Below are positions 47,701 through 61,100 of a stretch of DNA of 64,000 nt, piece after piece. The notes under the pieces are model-generated. The model ran no database searches, was not told the DNA's origin, and worked only from the letters and a program-made list of their open reading frames with translations. The DNA is from Aulostomus chinensis (lineage: Eukaryota > Chordata > Actinopteri > Syngnathiformes > Aulostomidae), in the NCBI GenBank assembly GCA_037954235.1, contig JBBMOA010000007.1, forward strand, positions 29,198,957 to 29,262,956. The letters are read 5' to 3'. The first letter of the stretch is position 1. The number at the start of each line of letters is the position of its first letter. The translations under genes were made by a program, and so were the position numbers.

Positions 47701-50700
47701 CCGTTGACCCAGAATTCAGATCAGAATGTGGCTAACGTGTAGTTTGGACCGCTACATTCTCCAGGTCCTCATCTGGACCAGCGTAACCCGGCGTAACCCA
47801 GCATAAGCCGGCGTTACATTGCATTTCATCAGCGTCTGTCTCCTCCTCTCTGTCTGGCATCTGGAGATGATGACAACAGCTGGAGGGTCTCGGTTTGCTC
47901 TGCAGGGATTGACAGGCTCTCCTGGTGTCTTTCAGATGCAAGACGACTGCAGGCTCCCCTGCTGCTGCCTCATCCACCCTCCCTCAGACATTTTCTTTCA
48001 GATTTCTTTTGAGCGATTATCAACAGTCAGGAGAATCCATCTCCATTCTCCTTATCTGGGAAAATGTCATGATGGAAACACCACCAGACATGTCTTCTGT
48101 TAGCTTGAAGCTCATGGTAACCACCTGCTAACTTTTTTAAAATGTCCATTTACAAACTCTCAGATGCGTCATCCAGTATCATCGCCAACATTCCGCTGCA
48201 GCAGCTGAGTGATGGATTTGTAGTCTGATAATCTGAGGTACGCTGGGCAGGCTGAACGGTAGGACAGGCCTGCGGTGGATGTTTGTGTTGATGGCGCTGA
48301 GCAGATTTGTGTTTGTGTAGTCGGTTGCCGATGCCGCCGTCAGGGATCAGTGCTGGGCTGAATGAGCTCTGAGTTGTGAGGACTTTGCTGACGGCTGCAG
48401 CCTGTTTGCGAGCCTCCTCTGAACACCTAGAAGAGATGAAACCCAACCTGCTTGAACCCTGACTGGCCTCCACGCTGCAGTGTGAGCCAGAAGAAGCAGC
48501 TGGTTGCTGGAAGATACCGGCCCGACTGAGAGGAGATGTGAGATGGATGCAGCTCGTTGACCGCTCTCATCAATCTAAACCTCCCTGATAGCAGCTGAGG
48601 CTGAGTTCAGCCAGACTGAATAGTCAATATGTGCTTTCTAACTGGTGCAACTGGTATGAGACAACAGGAACTAATTCACCTCTTAACAAACAGACAGAAA
48701 CAGACTGACACATTTCAGTCGGCTCAACCTCCCAAAAAACATTCAAAGATTAAATCCTCCAAGAGAAATGTTCCAATCCCCGTGGTTGTTGAAGGCATTT
48801 TGTTTTATTTTTTAGATTTTTAGCTTCAGCTCTCTTCACCTGGTCTCGTCAAAATACGATTTCTCTGAAATGTTTTAAATCCACAAGCAGGATTGATTAA
48901 AAAGTTTTTCCTCCTGGATGCAGTATTTCTGTCCTTCGCATGTCAGAGAATGAAGTTGCAGCAGGGAAGAAAAATAATATGCAGGAGAGCTTCAGTGTAA
49001 ACTTGAGCCTCCATCTGTGTCTGTCGTGACCTTTACAGAGTTGCATGTTGGTATTTATGTCACTTTCTGTTTCCTGTTGTGAACTTATGTAACAAACTTA
49101 AGGAAGAAAAACATTTTCCAAATGCAAAGTGAGAACAAACGTGTCACGCCTGCAAACCTGCAGAATTTGTGGTCACTGGAGAGAAAAAGGACAACAAAAA
49201 AGTCCTGCTTGTAACATTTTACTGAGGGGAGAGAGAGACAGATCAACACATGCACACAGGACTCATGTAAACATGAATTGCTCTCCTTTATCCTTGTATT
49301 TATATTTTATATTGCGTAGGTTTCCCTGTCATTTTTTTATTATCGCCTCCCATGGAGGACAAGTTCACTATGTTTGATGTTTCATTTAATGAACGTACTC
49401 TTGGAAATGATGGCGATCTATCATGAGCAGAAGGTGCCTTGTGAACCGTTTTTATTCCTTCTCTCGTGAAGCGTCTTGTTTTTCCATCTCATCTTTTCCA
49501 GCTAAGCTGCCGAGTCCTCAAATCTCTGCATTCATCTACAACGAGAAGAAACAGCAAACAGCAAAAATATGGATTTTATTTCATCAATTATTTTTTTAAA
49601 AAAAGCGTCATCAACAAGTAACTGTTGAAAACACGGAAGCTTCGATTTTGACTGAAGGAAAGACAAAGTGGAGGTGGTGGGCTGCTGTGAGGAGTCACCG
49701 ACCCTCCAGCAACCACAAAAGTGAAGGTTCTGCTGAGACAAAGTGCAGGCGGTTGTTTTGGGTCACGCCGACGTTCGAGGGTCCGATAAATAATAAATAA
49801 TAAAACCAGCACAAGGTCAGCGGCGGTCCGCCTGTGTCTCTGCACGCTTGATTTATTCATGTGTAACTTGCAGGCTAAACATGAATAATCCACTACCCTC
49901 CGTGAGGACATATCTATATAAATGTTTTGCAGTTTTTAAGAAGCCGTCCCAGTAATCGGATCCAGCTCCATCTGGATCTCGGTGACCTTTCTGTTGTCGG
50001 TGAGAGCCGCATGTTGGTATTTATGTCACTTCCTATCTGAGGCGGCTGCTCGTTTTGCGTTTTGTTGTTTCTGCTGCTGAGATCCAGCGAGCAGGGTCCC
50101 GACCGTCGGACTCGGGCAGGAATCAGCTGCAGTCAGTTCTTATCTGTCTTCTCCCAGCAGGCCTTGCAGCTCAAACACCTCAGCCGTCCGTCTGAGCTCG
50201 TGAGCAGGATAATCTGAGCGTTCATCACAGGGGCTCGCAGGCGGAGAGACCGTCGTCTGGACGTGTCCACGGATACCGAGGCTTGATCAGAGTGCAAACA
50301 CCAGTCCAGTCTTTGGAGATTTTAGAGGCTTTTCAGGCTCAGAAGCCTTGGGAGGTTCGACTGACGGCTGCTGATTCTGATCTGCTATTCAGTCTGATTC
50401 ACTTTTGAACTCTGTCAGAAGTTGAAAGATTTATGGCTCTGCAGATGGACACTCACTCCAGGAGCTGAGAAATATTGAATTCCAGCTCTCACTGTATGTA
50501 AGGTAACAAGAAGAATAAGAACCATCTTTGAGGAATTGAGGAGGGGGGGGGGGGCGATCTTTGATGGAGACGGGAAGTGAGTACCATAGGGTGGGGGCAG
50601 GTTGGGCCCTCGGGCCTGGGGGTTTGCAGGAGGCTTGCATCATGATACCGGGGGAAAATACCGGGCCGGTAGTTGGCGAGTTGGACTTTGACGTGTATTC

Positions 50701-53700
50701 TGGTCTCTCGGGGAGCCGGTGAGAGTCACTGAAAGGTGGTTAGTTGCTCCGGTGCTCACGCAGCTGAGTGGGTGGTGGGTTCGGGTCGGTGGACTCCCTT
50801 CTGGCTGCTGGTAGTCATCGATGAAGCTTTGTTTGAAAGTAGTTTTGAAGAAGAAGAAAAGGAAGAAATTGCTGGAGTGGTTAATCCGGTCCTCAAGAAC
50901 ATGTAAGCAGCAAACAACGCTGATGAAGGCCTTGGTGTGAGTCATGTGACTGGAAACTCAAGCCAGAAACAGGCTGGATGTGCATGCTGAGCTGCTATGA
51001 TACGATGGGCGATGGAGCGATGGAGTGACACCAGGGAGGAGAAGACAAGGAAAGAGAAAGCATGGGACCACCGAAGGATGAAGAAGGAAACTTGCTGCAG
51101 CTCGGTGAAGCTTTAGCTCTGTTGATGCTAAAATCAGACGGTTGCAAAGTTTTTGTTCTCCATCAGTTTGTTCTTTTTCATCTTTTCTGCTCCTCTTTTT
51201 CCTTTCTGGTCACCTCGTCCTCAGGGACAAAGCAGCGTCTCTCCTTCTGGATGTCTTAGTTGATGAATGAAGTGATTACAAAATGGCCTCCTCTCTTTTT
51301 GGATAAATGAACCCCGCCAAGCGGCGGCAGCAGACAGAGTCACGCTGTGGTCGTTTATTAATCTGCAGGGTGATGCAGCGCTTGCAGGTGTTCTCTCATT
51401 TCTGGAATTAATCCACTGCGTCTCCATTACTTGGTGGGGAAGTTTGTCTTCTGTTCCTGACTGTCTTCTGTATTTAACAACTGTAAACACGTTGATTCTA
51501 CCTCCATCCATCCAGAGCTTTTATTAGTCAGAGTGAGAGACCTGCAGGTGAAAGAAGTTTCAGTTAAATGGATAGAAAGATGACATTGCTGTTGTCTGTC
51601 TGTGTGACCTCTGACCACCAAAATCTTTTCAGTTCATCCTCGGGTCCCAGTGGATGTTTGTGCTAAGTTCTGACTGAGAACTGAACAGACGGACAACCAC
51701 AGCTGTCACGACTACAGAGGCGTGAAAATCTGTAGGATTGTAAGAAATAAATGCAGAAGAGAGTTTGTCTCTGTGTGTTGGCCCTGCGATGGACTGGCTA
51801 CCTGTCCAGGGTGAACCCGCCTCTCGCCCGTTGACACTGGGATAGGCTCCACCCCCCCCGCGACCGTTAATAGGAACAAGCGGAAGACAATGGATGGAAG
51901 TGCAGAAGAGCGGCGTTGGTGTAGCTCTTTGATGAAGGAGTAGCTTAGCAGCACCAAATGAGTTTGTATTTAGGCAGCAGTTTTAGCAGGTTTCGTCAGT
52001 GGGAGGTGGCGAGGCGGTGACCCTCCCTGTCGGGGCAGCGGGAGGTCATGCAGCCGTTAATGAAGTGTCGTGGCTGAGGAGGCTGCTGTTGTTCAGGAGG
52101 AAATTGGATGTGTAATTGGGGGCTAACAGATAATCACGATCCCACGCCTGCTCGGCCGTACAGACCCGATCACCTGCTGCTGCACTACAGGCTGGTGGCC
52201 CTCCCTCCCCAGGCTGCAGCCTTTAATGTAGTGCTGTCAGGAAGAGAGAAGCTGGGACACACGGGAGGACGGCAGCAGGGAAGTCCCTCCGACTGAGGGC
52301 TGGAACGACGGTGGTGAGAGGAGGAGGAATGGCCGAGCAGCGGCCGCGCTGGTGTCGCTCCCTCTTTGTGGAACAGTTTTCAGTCTGAGGAGGTTAACCA
52401 GAAGATGAAGATGACCTCAGTGATGATGTCATCATGCATCGTTTACTGGAGAAGCTTGAACGTGGCAGTCATCCCTGGACGAGCATTCTGGGAAATGTAG
52501 GAGACTCAATGGATGATCCTGTTTCTTGTTTCCCATTTGTTGCTAACTGTCCTCAACTCAACACACTCTTCATCCTCCTCCTGCTCCTCTTCATCATCTC
52601 CTGCTTCCTCTCTGCGGGCCAATCAGGGAGCCACAATATGCAAATGAGCGTGTGAGAATGTCCTATTTCTTTATAAATAGAGGAGGCCTGTGCAGTAAAC
52701 AGAACCCGTCCTCTGATGTCGGACTCCGTTTATTCGGCGTCTTTGATTTCTGGATTCTTCATTTCCACCAGAGGCTTGGAGAATTAAGGTCTCATATTTT
52801 GATGAAAAGTTGCAGCCTCAACAAAAAAAGTGTAAGAAGAATCAGAGAGTTGAGTCGAGACAGAAGCTGAAAGGTAAAAGTGAAATAAAGCCCTTATCGA
52901 ATATAGGAGGAAGGTATTTTGAGAACGGATACTTCTAAAAAGCATGCAAGAGCTAGAATGATGTCATCATTTGTGCCATTATGCTCGGAGGTTATTCTCA
53001 AAGGCAGCTCATTCAGTCCCTCTTTGGAAAACTCAGTGTCTGTTTCACTCAATGGTTTTGAGCCACGAGTCAGACGACGCTGAAGCTGCTGAGGAGAAAA
53101 CAAAACAAGAATTTGTGTTACAACTGACTCAGGTGGAGCAGGTGTGGGGTTCCTGTTCCCTCCTGGGATCATCGGCGTGTCTTTGGTGTCGCTGGGTCGC
53201 AAAAGAGGAAGGAAACATTTGGTGATGTCAGTTTTGTTCTGAGCTCAGCGGGTTCCAAACCTCAGTGTCTCTCAAACTCATCGCCTCAGAACACAAATGC
53301 AACGCGACTCTGTGTTTGACACAAAGTCTGCTGCGTGTCGGCAGCCTGCTCCCGAGTCTCTCCCCAGCGCCACGACGCCATCACCACTGGCTGCAAGCGG
53401 CTCAAGATGTCTGACACATTCTGGCAGATCGAATCGTTTTATGAGGAATTGACAAACCTGCATTTGCTATGAATTCCAAGCGAAGCATTTAGAATCGGTT
53501 GTGCGAAAAGACATTTTATTCTCTGGAAGAGACGCCAGTCAAAGTTGAGGAGGTTCGACCGAGACACAAGTGAAAGTTTGAGGAGAAACTGGGTCGCTGA
53601 GCACCGACGGATGTCGACAAACACAACAGCACAAACACAGACGAGGCTAATGATCTTCTTCTCTCTCCCCCCCCTCCTCCCCCTCCTCAGTTCGTATCGT

Positions 53701-56700
53701 CAGTAGCCGACAGTGGTGTGAGATGTCTCCGTGTTTGGACGATGAAGGTTGTCATCTCCTGGTCAATCAGTCGGGCTGGACCTGCACGCAACCAGGAGGC
53801 CGAGTCAAGACCACCACGGTGAGCTGCCAACCCAGGCTCCGCCTCCCCTCTCTAAAACCGTGATTGACAGCTAGTTATATTTCAGCGTGACATCACAAAA
53901 ACAGGGGTCATGATTATGTTCCCACACATATTAAGACTGATATTCAAGTAACTTCTAATTTATGAGCTTTAATCGCCCATCTTGTTGATGTTCAGACAAT
54001 AAAAGACGGACTTTCATGGAGTCTAAAATTCTGTGCATTCTTGTGTTTTTGTTTCAGGAGATTTTTTAATAGAAAATTGTATTCATTCAACTGTATAATG
54101 TAATTGATCATTCACTTTTAATTCATCTTGTGTCTTTATTTATTGGTTTTATTGATCATTATTCCTTCCAGCTCATTTGAACAGCTTTAAAAAGATAATA
54201 ATCACAATCATAAGAATTTACAAATCTCTGTTTGTGCTGTGTTCGTCTTCATGAGGCAAAAATGCCCTGTAAATTTGTAGGTTTCCTGGTTATTAATTCA
54301 TTATTTTATTTATCAATTATCATTTTACCATCACAGAAAAAAATATTATTTATTATAAATAAGTATTTATTATTTTTCTATGAAAAAGCTTAAATACTTT
54401 TTAATAAAGGGGACTTTGTCTCAGTCCCAGTTTCGACCCTCCAAAGGAACGAGTTCAGGGTTGCGTGTGTGTGTGTGTGTGTGTGTGTGTTGACTGAATA
54501 ACTGCGAGTGCTCTCTTTCACCCCTCAGCAGCTGATGAACAGCAGCTGTTTCAAAACCCTCGTCATGGAGCCAAACCTCGTTGACTGTCTCATGATTTTT
54601 TTGCTTGTAGTTCTCTCGCTTCCTGATCAGCCGATGGTTGTGATCAGCTGATGGTTGTGATCAGCTGATGGTTGTGATCAGCTGATGGTTGTGATCAGCT
54701 GATGGTTGTGATCAGCTGATGGTTTCTCTTCACCTGCACTCCGATCAAAATGAGACAAACACACGCCTCACTCATTGCGTTCAACTGAATCTTGAAATAT
54801 CACACTACGGTTGAACTCTTTTGCAAAGTGTGCCCATCACATTGACCTTTGACCTTTGGACCGCCAATATTTTCAGGTCAACCTCAAGTCCCAGTGGGAC
54901 GTTTGTTTCCTGATATATCATGTGACCAAGAACGGGGCGAAAGAACAAGCCAGCAGCTCGGTTCCCTCTGGAACCCTCCTGGCGAGGAGCCGACTCTGCT
55001 GTGGATGCTCGCTGCCGTGCACGTCTTCTCGTGCGTGTTGGTTAAGAGCTTAAACTGTCAAAAGTTCATCTTTGAAAACGGACTTATTTAAAGCCCCGTG
55101 CCTACTTTGTGTCAGTTAGAGTTAATGAATTGTAAAACGAGGTTGTGTAATAATCTTTGCTTTCATCATCCGCTCTGCTGTCACTTTGCTACTTCCCCTC
55201 TGAAGAGGAGCTCATTCTTTTTACCCTTTTTTTTCCGGAAAAGAGAAAATCTGCCAACTGGGTTGAATTTGCTGGGAATGAATGCTCTCCTCTACAGACG
55301 GAACAAATCAACCTGGAAATATTAACTCCTCAGTTGCACCAAGCCAGCAGAACCAGGAAAATGAAACAACCATCAAGGAAACAGTCTGAAAACAGTCTTT
55401 GTTTTCAGACTGTTTCCTTGATGGTTGTGTTTTTTTACTCCTGCCTCCTGGTTGGCTGCCTTCACTCTTCCACTGTCTGAATAATGAATTCCGCAGCTTT
55501 TCACATGACGGGACGGTTTAAACACCTCCCTCCTCTCTGAGAACCTGACTTGAAGACGACAGCAGAGCGAGGAGATGCAAGACCGCTGGTGCGTCGCCGC
55601 TCGGCCTCTCGAGGAAACAAACAGACAGACAAAAGTAACACGTCGGGACGTCTAAATTCCTACGTCTGGAAATTCCCTCCTTTGGTCTTTCTCTCCACAA
55701 CGGCACAACATGATCCTGAACACACAAGAGGACAGCAGACAATCTAGGAAGCCTTTATTTAAACACAGCAAAACGCCGGACCAAAGCAGGTTGGGAAGTT
55801 CTCCAAACCAATGACTTTATTTGGTGTTTTTGTTTGTTCGAGGTTGGGCCTGCAGGCCAAGTGGGGCCCGCTGGATGTAAGAAAAGGAAAATAAATAAAA
55901 AACGCAGGCCTAATAATAAATTATTGCAAATTAAACATTTTTGAAGTGAACTTTGTCTTTAATTATGTTGGACCCTTAATTTTATAATATAAAGAAATAT
56001 ATATATAAAATCTGATCAAGCAGCAGTGACACAAGTTAGAATAGAATAGAAAAAAACCCTGTAATTACACTCCAAACTGTCTCCTGACACCTGTCGGCGC
56101 GTGACACACATCTGGAGGCGCGTGACACACATCTGGAGGACCGTGGCACACATCTGGAGGAGCGTGACACACATCTGGAGGACCGTGGCACACATCTGGA
56201 GGAGCGTGGCACACATCTGGAGGAGCGTGACACACATCTGGAGGCGCATGACAAACATCTGGAGGTGCGCAGTGCACTGCATATACTGCTGTGGCTTTGC
56301 GTAGGAATATGGACGTTATGCGGTTGAGGAATGTAGTCCCCAGAGAAAACGGCAGAAGGCAGGGTGCCAAAAATTGGAGCAGGCAGGTGAAGGGACAGAC
56401 CTGCTCTACTGACTGGCCATCACTGTCTCATGCAACTCACGTCAAAACGAACGATCCCGCCGAGCTCACTTAAGGCGTAAATAAGAGCAGAACAGCCTGC
56501 CGTGTTGATTTCCTCCTCATCTGCATGGCTCACTGGATCCTGGGAGAAGCTGCTGAACATGTCTGACACACAACAACACTCTCCTCTCATCTTAATTTGG
56601 GTGAAAGAAAGCAGTGAATCTCTGCGTCTGTTGCCTCCGGCTCAGTGCCGAATACATCGACAAGAACATCTCTCTCTTTTAAAAAAAAAAAAAAAAAAAG

Positions 56701-58114
56701 GAGCTTCACACAAACGAGCTGTTCTGCTAATGAAGAGTGGGAGATCAGATTGCTTCTCTGTAAGGCGAATGAAATCACAGGGATGCAGCATGGAGTGGGC
56801 GCACTGACACACAACCCTGCCGTGTTTACACGGGGAGACGAGTCAGCATTCACTAAAACTCAGAAAGCAGCATCAGATGAACAAGTGACGTGCAATTAGC
56901 CTGGAGGAGGTTTGCAGGCTTCCAGGGACGTACAGAAAGAGCTGAGAATGTAATTGGTGGGATATAATGAGTCTGAGGCTCTCCGGCTGACGGAGAAATG
57001 GATCATTTATGTTAAAAGACTGTCCTCCCGCCCTCCTCCTTTGGGGAAACTCTTTTTGTACCATCGGTCCGTTTGTCAGAACATGCTCTTTGTCTTCTTC
57101 TGAGCTTCTACTAAAAGAATTCTTCACCTGTAAAGTCTATTTTGGCTTTGAAGGACTCACAAATGGGTGTTTTGATTTCTCTTTGACTCCAAAACGCCAA
57201 ACAGAGCGCCACACGTATTTAGCTTGAAGCTAGAAGAGACGGATGGCTAACAGCAGCAAAGCTGTCCAAAATTTCAGTTCACAAATGCGGAAGAGCATCG
57301 TCCCTCATCATCAGCATCTCCTGTCACACTTCAACCCACTAAAACCCAACAGAAACTGAAACCCTCTCTCTGCGAGTCCATTTCCCGTCCGATCGTCTGG
57401 ACTGTCTGACCCGTCTCAGGACGACTGCTCAGGTTCATTATCACAATGCTTCGTCTCCTCAAAGCTCCCCTGCTTTGTGAAATACTGGGATGTTGGCGAC
57501 TCTGTGACACGAAATGCAGCGTTAACTTGTGGTTAGTTCCTGTATTTCTACCTGGTCGGATTGGATCATCACCACCAAATATTTATTTATCGATGTTCAG
57601 GGTTTGAACCATTCTCATGTCCCTTTGTTTCCATAATGCCAATTCCCAATTAACAGAAAAGGAGGAAAAAAAAAAGAGGTTCTGTTTATTAAATGCAGAG
57701 GGAGATTTTGTTTTTATGATCACACTGTGGCCCATGATGTGCTACAACACTCATTTTAGTTTTTTAATAGTTGCTTTTTGTATTTTTTGCAGTGTCAGAT
57801 CTTAAAAATGTTCCCCTCCGACTACTTTAGAGGACAAAGTTGTCCCACTGAAACACATTATAACAGTAATATTTGATGCTACTGCCATTACTGCCTAAAA
57901 TCCTGCACTCCATTATGTCTGGCTTCCATTCTGGTCGACTGGCTTGGAAATGATGGTTTTTACTATTTCCCGCCAGATTGAGTCATTTGCTCCTTTTTGG
58001 CCTGTGGGACAAATACACGCTATTTCCTTTCTTGCTCTTCATTCCTGCTTTTCATTTTTCTTTATGGAGCACTGCAGGCCATTTGAGTAAATATATGTAA
58101 CTAAATTACTGCTC

Positions 58115-58166
<52 letters not shown>

Positions 58167-61100
58167 AGAGATGTATCTATTTCTATAGTTTCACGAACAA
58201 TTTCATTGTGTTCAGCACAATAATATCCTGTTAGTAATCATAATGAATCACAAGATTAAAGTACAAATATTTAGTCCGATATTTGGGAGGACATAAAAAC
58301 AAATGCATGTGTGGTATTGAATTACAAATAATAAAAGATATCATCTCAGGAAGGAGATGAGGTCAGAGCAGAAACGCATCATCAAACATTATTTTAAACA
58401 CTGAATTTAGGGCGGCCCGGTGGTGCAGTGGTCCTCCCTGTGGCCCCCAGCAAGAAGGTTGTGGGTGGAGCCCCGGCTGCAGCACGGGGTCTTTCTGGGT
58501 GAGTCTCCATGTTCTCCCTGTTCCTGCTGGGTTCTCTCTGGTACTCCAGCTTCCTCCACAGTCCAAAGACATCAAGAGGGGACCAGGTTAATCCAGACTC
58601 TAAATTGACCGTAGGCGTGGCTGGGAGAGCCAATGGTTGTCTGTCTCTATGTGTTGGCCCTGCCATGGACTGGTGACCTGTCCAGGGGGAAGGCTGCTGG
58701 GATAGGCTCCACCCCCACCACCCTCAACAGGAGAAGAGGGGGAACATGGAGGGATGGATGGAGGGATGGATGATGGATGGAATTTAATTAAAAAACAGTT
58801 AATAACAATAAAAAGCTGTTTTAAAAACTCCACCACACTGCAGGTGTAGTGTTACACTGCTGCAGCAGGGATTTCACGCATCCATGAATTAGATACATTT
58901 TTTTAGGTCGGACTCTCTCTTGGCTTTATCGCCACGGTGACGTGTGATGTTTACAGACGTCCTGCCATCACTTCCTTCAAGCTTGTGGCTCTTTAAAGTT
59001 TTTCAAGTACACTGAGTTGCAAAACTCCCTTTGAGTAAAACCTTTATTTCACGTCAGACACTCGACTAAACCTGGACTTTGAACCTTTGATATCATATAA
59101 AAGAAGCAATCATGCACCTGTAGGACGAATCCCCTTTGCTGCTATTTCATGGATGGTTCCATGGCTCATAAGGGTAGTGATAGCAGAAGTGTGTGTCTGA
59201 CCATCACGGAGTGATATTTTTTTAATGTGTTTCAAATAGAATAAAAACCTTTCGGTGAGTACTTGGTTCTGAAACAATGAAGCCACATGTGGTTTCACTG
59301 AAGACTCCGAATATCATCTTGGAGCAGCAGAAAGCACCAGACATTTCATCCTAACAATGGTACATCATCATTACAGTCCTCGGAGCGGGGGGAGATTTGC
59401 CATCACAAAGATGTAATCAGGCGTTTCAGCAGAAAGCAAAACTCATTTGTGCCTCGCTGTACTGGCTCGCCTGGAGGGCTTTGCTTTTTGTATTTCTGCA
59501 AAATAACTGTCCTTGAAAAGGAAATCTGACTTTACCGCGTCTGTATGTGGTGTGAAAGTTTTTAGTGTTGAAGTCCTTACATTTATGTTGAGTCTCATGA
59601 GCAGAGAGATCCCATTGTCCTTGGGGAGGACAACTATTTACAGGGAATGGGAAGACACCATGATGTAAATCCCAAGACTGAAATTGTTTTTCTCCAAACA
59701 GGAAAGATTACAGCAGCTTGTTCCCACTTTATTTTCTCTTCAGGTGGAAACTCTCAGGGGTCAGTCTGGCTTAAACCTCCCTGTAAACACTGAGAGGCAC
59801 AAGAAGGCAGAAAGCGAGGAAAGACGCACATTTCATCCCCTTCCTGTATCATTGTTTCACTTGAAGGAAATAAAATGCAGCTGATTCTCCTGATGGTATC
59901 TGGATAAGCCTGGAACAACCGGGCCAGCAGGAATCCACTCACAGCATTCATCAGACGTATCATCGTTAAGTTCGTTTGGATGAGAGAAAGTTTGTGGTTT
60001 GGGTTTCGGGAATTTCTTGCTTGTTGGGAATGAAAAACGAACTGAAAATGTTTTGTCGACTTGCAGTTGCAAATATGATTCCAGGCTTTTAGCAGATCAA
60101 TACTTTTTTGGCGTCAGCTGAAAGTCTTTAGAACAGAGACCAGAATATTCATATGGAGCCCCACAAGGTTCTGTTACGAGCCCATTACTTTTTCTGTCTG
60201 ATGGCAGTATTTACTTGCAGGAAGCACATCTGATCAGATTCCTTTAAGGTTGTTGTTGTTGTTGTTGTTTTTTAATTTGAAAGGAACGAATTGCAGCCTG
60301 AGAAACCTAAATTCACCAGGATGATCGTGAACCTGTCCTGGATTGTCCTGGATTACTGATGCTGCATGCACACTCAGAAGGTTTCATTTTAAAACGTATC
60401 CCTTTTTGTTTGTCCTTTGCCGAAAGCACACAACCTTGAAAACTCAGCTGACCTTGGATCTGTCTGAAATTCTCTGGGGTTGCTTTATTTTGTTTGTGTT
60501 TTCTGCAGCCAGTGTAAACAGTCTACTTCCTGTTCATACTGTCTCTTATGTGCATGTACCCTCATGTGATCTTACTTTTAATTTCAAAAGTGCTACTAAA
60601 GATGTAAGAGAGTAATTCTGAAATGATACTCAAACTCTTGTGAGGACGGAGACTGTGAGTTGTAAAACTCCATTTTCAAATGAAAACGTGTCTCTGTGGA
60701 CGAGGAACAGTCGTTTTTTACGTGGGATGATAATTGTGTTGTTCATTCCTCACAGGCGTTGGCCTGCAGCTCTCTGCGTCACAGCAGCAAGTGTTGGGTT
60801 TCACCTCTGCACCTCCAAAGACTCCTTATGTGCTCTGACAGCTGGAGCTTAAGAAACACATTTCAAGTGTTCCAATCACACCTTCACCCCCATGTTTAAT
60901 CAGCTGTGAGCGCAGCATTTAGGAACGGCTCGAATGTGGATGCTGTTTCAGGGTGATGTATGGGCTCTCGCTGTAATCCAGCTTGTCCTTGTCTGACTTC
61001 TCTGGCTCTTTTTAGATTCCAGCTGCAGTCAAACAGAATGGACATGAATAATTCAGAGTTGAGCGGTGCAGAGGTGCCGCCACTGCTGCTTCTTCGTCTG

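Larger units (their letters stand above)
47434..53690 (+). other. tafa5: tafa5 intron 2 (6.3 kb)
   Basis: It contains a dispersed-repeat copy (about 51598-51720), a truncated SINE (51763-51898) and a G-rich run near 50540-50553. No gene or RNA is supported in the remaining unique sequence. The pyrimidine tract before exon 3 (CTCTCTCCCCCCCCTCC, then CCTCCTCAG) is a strong acceptor. Confidence 0.6.
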
